Assembly (NCBI GenBank): GCA_902826615.1
Contig: CADEFN010000004.1
Span: 434,001-498,000 of the forward strand
Direction of reading: 5' to 3'
Length of the DNA: 64,000 bases
Source of the DNA: an uncultured Gemmatimonadota bacterium
Lineage (GTDB): Bacteria; Gemmatimonadota; Gemmatimonadetes; Gemmatimonadales; Gemmatimonadaceae
This document shows, piece by piece, positions 59,626-64,000 of this stretch. The number at the start of each line of letters is the position of its first letter. Within the stretch, counting starts at the first letter, position 1. The notes below the pieces were generated by a model. That model saw only the letters and a program-made list of their open reading frames with translations. It was not told the origin of the DNA and ran no database searches. A program made the translations under genes and the position numbers.

Positions 59626-60573
59626 ATGTCGTCGTCCGATCGCCTGTTGACACCGCGTGCCGCATCTCAGCGACGCGATTTCCTGAAGCAGCTGGGCGCG
59701 GCGGCCCTCACCATGCGCCTCCCTGTGAATACGGAACAGCCCGCTTCCGCTCTCCACACCAGTGTGATCCCCGTCTCTGGGGAGCGGGTTCCGCGCGTTG
59801 GTCTGGGCACATGGCAGGGCTTCGATGCGGGGACCAACGCCTCGCGGCGCGCTGAGCTGCAGGAGTGCCTGCGCACCTTCCTCGCGGGGGGTGGGACTGT
59901 CATCGACACGTCGCCGATGTACGGTTCATCCGAACGGGTGCTGGGTGACCTGCTCGCCGCCGAACCGCTGCGTGACCGCGCCTGGCTGGCCACCAAAGTG
60001 TGGACAACAGGAGCCAAAGCAGGGGTCGATCAGATGGAGGAGTCGCTCCGTTTGCTGCGTCGCGAGCGCATACCCCTGATGCAGATTCACAACCTCGTCG
60101 ACTGGCGCACCCATTGGCGCACGTTGCGGACCTGGAAGGACGACGGGCGCATCCGGTACGCGGGCATCACACACTACCAGAACACGTCGATCGCTGATGT
60201 AGAGCAGGTGTTGCGCGCCGAGCGTGTGGACACGGTGCAGCTCAACCTTTCGCTCGACGAGCCCGATGCCGTGCGACTCCTCCCCCTCTGTCAGGAGCGT
60301 GGCGTGGCCTTCATTGCCAATCGTCCCTTCGGCGGTGGTGGCGCGCTTGGACGCGTGCGAGGGAAACCACTCCCGCCATGGTGCGCGGAGCTGGGCATCA
60401 CCAGCTGGGCGCAGTATATGCTCAAGTGGATTCTCTCATACGAGGCCGTGACAGTGGCGATCCCCGGCACCGGCAACGCGCGTCACGTGGCCGACAACCT
60501 GGCCGCTGCCCGAGGCCCCATCCCCGACGCGGCAATGCGCACACGGATGACGACACATTGGCGCTCGCTCTGA
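59626..60573 (+). CDS. Exported aldo/keto reductase with Tat signal
   Basis: ATG at 59626 chosen. 315 residues. The start holds a twin-arginine motif (SQRRDFLKQLGAAALTMRL). The (beta/alpha)8 core has VGLGTWQGFD, IDTSPMYGSSE (Asp, Tyr), ATKVWT (Lys) and QIHNLVDW (His), the full catalytic tetrad, and AIPGTGNARHVADN for cofactor binding. It would reduce a carbonyl with NAD(P)H; export by Tat as a folded protein suggests that the cofactor is bound before export. Confidence 0.85.
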   Translation: MSSSDRLLTPRAASQRRDFLKQLGAAALTMRLPVNTEQPASALHTSVIPVSGERVPRVGLGTWQGFDAGTNASRRAELQECLRTFLAGGGTVIDTSPMYGSSERVLGDLLAAEPLRDRAWLATKVWTTGAKAGVDQMEESLRLLRRERIPLMQIHNLVDWRTHWRTLRTWKDDGRIRYAGITHYQNTSIADVEQVLRAERVDTVQLNLSLDEPDAVRLLPLCQERGVAFIANRPFGGGGALGRVRGKPLPPWCAELGITSWAQYMLKWILSYEAVTVAIPGTGNARHVADNLAAARGPIPDAAMRTRMTTHWRSL

Positions 60574-60598
60574 CCGCGCGTCGCGACTCCCGCAGCGC

Positions 60599-61354
60599 CT
60601 AACGACCGAGCGCGCGCAACGCGCGGGCATAGGTGCGACTGACCGGCACCTGTGTTCCATTCGCCACCTCCGCCACCAACTGCCCCCCGCTCAGCGAACG
60701 GAAGGCCGTGACGTGCGCGAGGTTCACGATGTGCGCCCGGTGAATGCGCACAAAACGGGTCGGGTCCAGGCGCTCCTCCAGACGATGCAGGGCCACGTGC
60801 ACCACATACCGCGACGACGCCGTATGGGCCGTGACATAGTCCCCCCAGGCACTCAGGTGCGTGATGGCTTCGACATCGACCGGGATGACGCTGGCCCCAG
60901 AGCGGACGAAGAGCCTGGTCATGGTCCCCTGGCTCATCACCTCCTGGAGACGGTCAGCCACCGCATCGCGTGGTTCACCCAGCCCTGAACGGATGCGATC
61001 CAGAGCGCGCTGTAACCGTTCGGCGCCAAATGGCTTGAGCAGGTAGTCAACAGCGCCAAGTTCGAAGGCACTCACGGCATGCTGACTGAAGGCCGTCGTG
61101 AAGACCACAAAGGGACGGTGCCGCAGCTGGCGAAAGACCTCGATGCCGTTACCCTCTGGCATCTCGATATCCAGAAAGAGCACATCGGGACGCAGCTGCT
61201 CCACCATCTCACGCGCCGCCGGCCCCGACGCCGCCTCCCCCACACACCGCATCCACGAGACCTCCGAGAGCATGTCGCGCAGTCCGTCGCGCGCCACGGG
61301 TTCGTCGTCCGCAATCACGGCGGTGACGGGAGTCACGTCGCGAGGCGCACTCAC
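60599..61354 (-). CDS. LytTR-family response regulator
   Basis: A 251-residue regulator: receiver (VIADDEPVARDGL, phosphoacceptor Asp in VLFLDIEMPEGNG near residue 58, Lys in YLLKPFGAE) and a LytTR DNA-binding domain (IPVDVEAITHLSAWGDYVTA, then FVRIHRAHIVNLAHV). It overlaps the kinase gene by 4 bases. The target is unknown; LytTR proteins bind promoter repeats. The stop codon lies in CGTTAGGC. Confidence 0.92.
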   Translation of the reverse strand: MSAPRDVTPVTAVIADDEPVARDGLRDMLSEVSWMRCVGEAASGPAAREMVEQLRPDVLFLDIEMPEGNGIEVFRQLRHRPFVVFTTAFSQHAVSAFELGAVDYLLKPFGAERLQRALDRIRSGLGEPRDAVADRLQEVMSQGTMTRLFVRSGASVIPVDVEAITHLSAWGDYVTAHTASSRYVVHVALHRLEERLDPTRFVRIHRAHIVNLAHVTAFRSLSGGQLVAEVANGTQVPVSRTYARALRALGR

Positions 61355-62421
61355 CCGTCGCGCTCCTGCGGCGTGCGCAAGATCGCCGTGACTCCGTCGT
61401 GTCCGGCGTTGAGTGTCAGCGTCGCCGCCCCCTGATACAACACTGTGAGCCGCTCCCGGAGCCTGCGCAGCCCGGTGCCGCTACTCGACTGCAATGCCGA
61501 GTTAGTTGTGCCAACACCGTTGTCCTGCACCGTGACCTCGAGGGTGTCCTGGCCGAGCGAGGCCCGTATGACAATCGTCGTGGCGTCCACGCGTGGAGCC
61601 GCGCCATGACGCACGGCGTTTTCCACCAGCGTCTGCAGGGCAAATGAGGGCAGGAGTGCATCCATCGCTGCGGGCGCGAGGTTGTGCTGCACAATCAGGC
61701 GGTCACCAAACCGGATCCGTTCCATCTCGAGATACCGTTCCACAAAGCGCCACTCGTCCACCAGCGGTACCAGATCTCGCGTCTCCTCCAGTGAGGTCCG
61801 AAGGAGACCGGCAATATCTTCGGCAGCACGGGCCGCGCGATCCGGGGCGCGATGCGTCAGCTGCACGACGGTGTGCAGTGCATTGAAGAGAAAGTGCGGA
61901 TTGAGCTGCCCTCGTAGCGCCGCCAGCTGTGACTGCGCCGCGACCAACTCGGCGCGCGACGCCCGCGTGGTGGCATCGGCAGCGTAGAGTACACCGGCAG
62001 TCATCACGTAGAGCCACACACCAAGGATGACGAACGGCGCCAGGAGATAGCTGACGAACAAGGTCAGTTGCGCGCGTACGACGCTGTCAATGATGCTGTT
62101 CATCAACACCCAGGTGCCCCCGTACGCGGTGGCTGCCACGAGATGCCAGAGCGCGAACGACACACGCATCGGGTGTGGCCATGGCAGCCGCCTGACGACG
62201 CGCGCCACCAGCGGACCAAGTATCGCACCGGCCACCACCATGCGGGTGGCGACCAGGGCCGCCCCCCATACCGACAGCTCCTGATGGGCCGCCGAGAGGA
62301 GCGTGACAAAGAGCGCCCATACCGGAAGCCATCCAATCGCCAGCTGAATCCAGAGCCATCGTCGAGGCATGGCTGAAAGCTCCGATGCCTCACTCGCGCG
62401 CGGAAGGTGCCCCTGACTCAC
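61351..62421 (-). CDS. LytS/YehU-type sensor histidine kinase
   Basis: A 356-residue membrane kinase with four helices in residues 20-145, then the His_kinase domain: LRGQLNPHFLFNALHTVVQL with phospho-His near residue 180, and an HATPase domain with LVENAVRHGAA and DNGVGTTNS. GTG start at 62421; ATG at 62370 is an alternative. No extracytoplasmic sensor domain, so it probably senses the membrane or a partner. Confidence 0.9.
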   Translation of the reverse strand: MSQGHLPRASEASELSAMPRRWLWIQLAIGWLPVWALFVTLLSAAHQELSVWGAALVATRMVVAGAILGPLVARVVRRLPWPHPMRVSFALWHLVAATAYGGTWVLMNSIIDSVVRAQLTLFVSYLLAPFVILGVWLYVMTAGVLYAADATTRASRAELVAAQSQLAALRGQLNPHFLFNALHTVVQLTHRAPDRAARAAEDIAGLLRTSLEETRDLVPLVDEWRFVERYLEMERIRFGDRLIVQHNLAPAAMDALLPSFALQTLVENAVRHGAAPRVDATTIVIRASLGQDTLEVTVQDNGVGTTNSALQSSSGTGLRRLRERLTVLYQGAATLTLNAGHDGVTAILRTPQERDG

Positions 62422-62425
62422 CGGG

Positions 62426-63019
62426 TCAGCGCGGTGCGGCGGTCGCTACACGTTTGGCCTCGATCACCAGCACACCTTCGTCCCAGCTCTTGCCCTCATC
62501 GCTGGACCGGTCCTGCCTGAATCGAAAGGTGGTGGGGGTGATTGCCTGGAATCGCGAGCGAGTCAGCACTGCCTTCCCCGACGGATCGGTCCCACGACCG
62601 GTGAGCTCCATTTCTCCGTTGGCGAAGACGGCTGTCGCGCTGGACACTCGGCCTCGATAGGCATCGGCGGTCGTCACGAGCCAGCGACGTTCGGCGCTGC
62701 TCCAGATCCGCAGGGCATGTGTGAGGGAGCTGGGATTCCCCGAGCCGTCGATGATGCGCAGCTCATCTTCAAGGCCGAGTGCGTCCATTGCCTTCCACGC
62801 TTTCCAGGTTCCGAGCAGGCGAGGTGCACCATGTATTTTGGCCGCCAGCGAATTGACCTTGGGGCGCACGACCAGGTCCCACTGCCCGATGAGAAAGTCG
62901 AACTGCCCGGCCTCAGCAGGGGCGGCCGCGGCGGGCGCCGGCGCGCGCGAGGAGTGCTGCGGCTGCGCGGACACGGCAACACTGGCGAGAGTTGTCACTG
63001 CAGCAATCAGTCGAAACAT
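62426..63019 (-). CDS. Exported DUF1579-like protein
   Basis: ATG at 63017-63019 chosen because it begins a signal peptide (MFRLIAAVTTLASVAVSAQ). 197 residues, with FDFLIGQWDLVVRP near residue 45 and LRIIDGSGNPSSL, then FRFRQDRSSDEGKSWDEG: the calycin-like pattern of DUF1579 proteins ('L.G.W.....'). It is 4 bases before the kinase gene, so it is in the same operon and may be a sensor accessory. Function unknown. Confidence 0.7.
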   Translation of the reverse strand: MFRLIAAVTTLASVAVSAQPQHSSRAPAPAAAAPAEAGQFDFLIGQWDLVVRPKVNSLAAKIHGAPRLLGTWKAWKAMDALGLEDELRIIDGSGNPSSLTHALRIWSSAERRWLVTTADAYRGRVSSATAVFANGEMELTGRGTDPSGKAVLTRSRFQAITPTTFRFRQDRSSDEGKSWDEGVLVIEAKRVATAAPR

Positions 63020-63102
63020 GTCGGTGCGATCCGGATGAAGTCGCATGCATGGTACCGCCCCCGCCCTGGCTCACACATGGGCATTCGCCAAACGGTCGAA
63101 TG

Positions 63103-63891
63103 AAGCCGGTGAACGACGGGCCTCCACGTGGCGCGCGACCAGTCGGTGTCACCAACGTTCGCGCACAGGCTCCCCCAACCCATTCTGCCCTCGTGTCTCC
63201 TCCCGCTGCGTCGCTCCATGGCGTCTCCCGCACCTACCCCGTGGGTGGGACCACCTTTGCCGCCCTTACCGACATCTCGCTCGACATCGCGCCTGGCGAG
63301 TTCACCGTCATTGTCGGCGAATCGGGGAGCGGCAAGTCCACCCTCCTCGGCCTCCTCGCGGGAATCGACCGCCCGTCGTCAGGCCGTGTGACGGTTGGCG
63401 GTGTGGCGCTGGACACCTTGTCCGAAGGTGCACTCTCTCGCTGGCGTGGACGTGCCCTCGGTCTTGTCTTCCAGTTCTTTCAGCTCCTTCCCACGCTCAC
63501 GTCTGCTGAGAACGTGATGCTGCCCATGGATTTTTGCGGCACCTGGCCGGCTCGAGAACGACGCACGAGGGCGCTGGCCCTTCTCGATCAGCTGGGCGTT
63601 GCTGATCAGGCGGACAAACTTCCCTCGCGCTTGTCGGGTGGTCAGCAACAACGCGTGGCCGTGGCGCGCGCACTCGCTAACGATCCGGCACTTCTGCTGG
63701 CCGACGAGCCCACGGGCAATCTCGATTCGCGCACCTCACACACCCTGCTCGACCTCCTCAGCACGCTCGCGCACTCAGGCCGCACCATTGTCATGGTCAC
63801 CCACGACCGCCGGGCCATGACTGCTGCCTCGCGCTCCATTGCCCTGGAAGACGGTCGCATCATCTCGGACACACGACCAGCACATGCCTGA
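63103..63891 (+). CDS. ABC transporter ATP-binding protein, LolD/MacB type
   Basis: About 262 residues from ATG 63103; GTG 63193 is an alternative that still leaves the full domain. Walker A VGESGSGKSTLLGLLAG, Q-loop VFQFFQLLPTLT, signature LSGGQQQRVAVARAL, Walker B LLLADEPTGNLD, H-loop VMVTHDRR. This is the form found with FtsX-type permeases. It overlaps the next gene by 8 bases. Confidence 0.9.
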   Translation, partial: KPVNDGPPRGARPVGVTNVRAQAPPTHSALVSPPAASLHGVSRTYPVGGTTFAALTDISLDIAPGEFTVIVGESGSGKSTLLGLLAGIDRPSSGRVTVGGVALDTLSEGALSRWRGRALGLVFQFFQLLPTLTSAENVMLPMDFCGTWPARERRTRALALLDQLGVADQADKLPSRLSGGQQQRVAVARALANDPALLLADEPTGNLDSRTSHTLLDLLSTLAHSGRTIVMVTHDRRAMTAASRSIALEDGRIISDTRPAHA

Positions 63892-64000
63892 CACTCGCTG
63901 GCAGAAGGTCCGCCGTGACGCCACGCAGCACCTCCCTCGCACGCTCCTTGTTGCGCTCGCCATTGCAGTGGCGTTAGGCGGCGCTGGTATCGTGCTCGTC
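63884..64000 (+). CDS. FtsX-type ABC permease, N-terminal fragment
   Basis: 39 residues visible, cut by the right window edge. Begins MPDTRWQKVRRDATQHLPRT and continues into a hydrophobic helix (LLVALAIAVALGGAGIVLV). Overlap with the ATP-binding gene and the cytoplasmic lead plus first helix fit a MacB/FtsX permease. Confidence 0.7.
   Translation, partial: MPDTRWQKVRRDATQHLPRTLLVALAIAVALGGAGIVLV

Noticed and set aside
1-64000. CRISPR array, IS element or prophage
   Set aside because: No direct repeats with spacers, transposase, or phage structural genes were seen.

Overview
This is a high-GC bacterial window dominated by one nearly complete flagellar gene block (about 13.0-58.5 kb). Gene order, Gram-negative ring genes (flgH, flgI), TonB-dependent uptake and the overall gene style fit a Gemmatimonadota-like organism, but that assignment is inference. 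The order fliE-F-G-H-I-J, motE-like, fliK, flgD, flgE, fliL-M-N, fliO/P-Q-R, flhB-A-F-G, fliA and a SwrB-like gene resembles the long fla/che operon known from Bacillus, placed in a cell that also builds L and P rings.

Layout. 1-1.25 kb: an unrecognised gene cut by the window edge, with more AT-rich codons than the rest, beside what looks like a decayed tyrosine recombinase tail. 1.3-12.8 kb: a MgtC/DUF4010 membrane protein, a PQQ-type sugar dehydrogenase fused to cytochrome c, a PepSY membrane protein, an exported esterase, a TonB-dependent receptor behind a TPP riboswitch (so probably thiamine uptake), and two exported M28 peptidases. 12.91 kb: tRNA-Arg(TCG). 13.0-26.4 kb, minus strand: cheX, a CheY-like receiver, cheZ, cheY, flgM, two small proteins, fliS, fliD, fliC, an FkbM methyltransferase, a very large TPR/glycosyltransferase, fliW and flgL. 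26.5-58.5 kb, plus strand: an NtrC-type regulator, then the rod, basal body, export, hook, ring, filament-junction and motor genes, with csrA before motAB. 58.5-64 kb: an esterase, an aldo/keto reductase, a LytS/LytTR two-component pair with a small exported protein, and the start of an ABC transporter operon.

How it works together. The NtrC-type regulator has the sigma-54 contact motif, and good sigma-54 promoter matches lie before flgB and flgF. FliA (sigma-28) and its antagonist FlgM are both encoded, and promoters with a shared CCGATAC -10 element lie before flgM, fliC and flgL. FliW, CsrA and a two-site fliC leader form a complete flagellin translation switch. The FkbM methyltransferase and the giant glycosyltransferase beside fliC probably modify flagellin.

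Most interesting: FliK carries an internal M15-type peptidoglycan peptidase domain while FlgJ has no hydrolase domain; the octamer CGTTAGGC (or its complement) occurs about 30 times at roughly the density of a DNA uptake sequence; fliO and fliP are fused; the large glycosyltransferase gene seems to start at a CTG overlapping the fliW stop; and 9-bp tandem repeats recur in flagellar intergenic gaps. All counts and promoter calls were made by eye.
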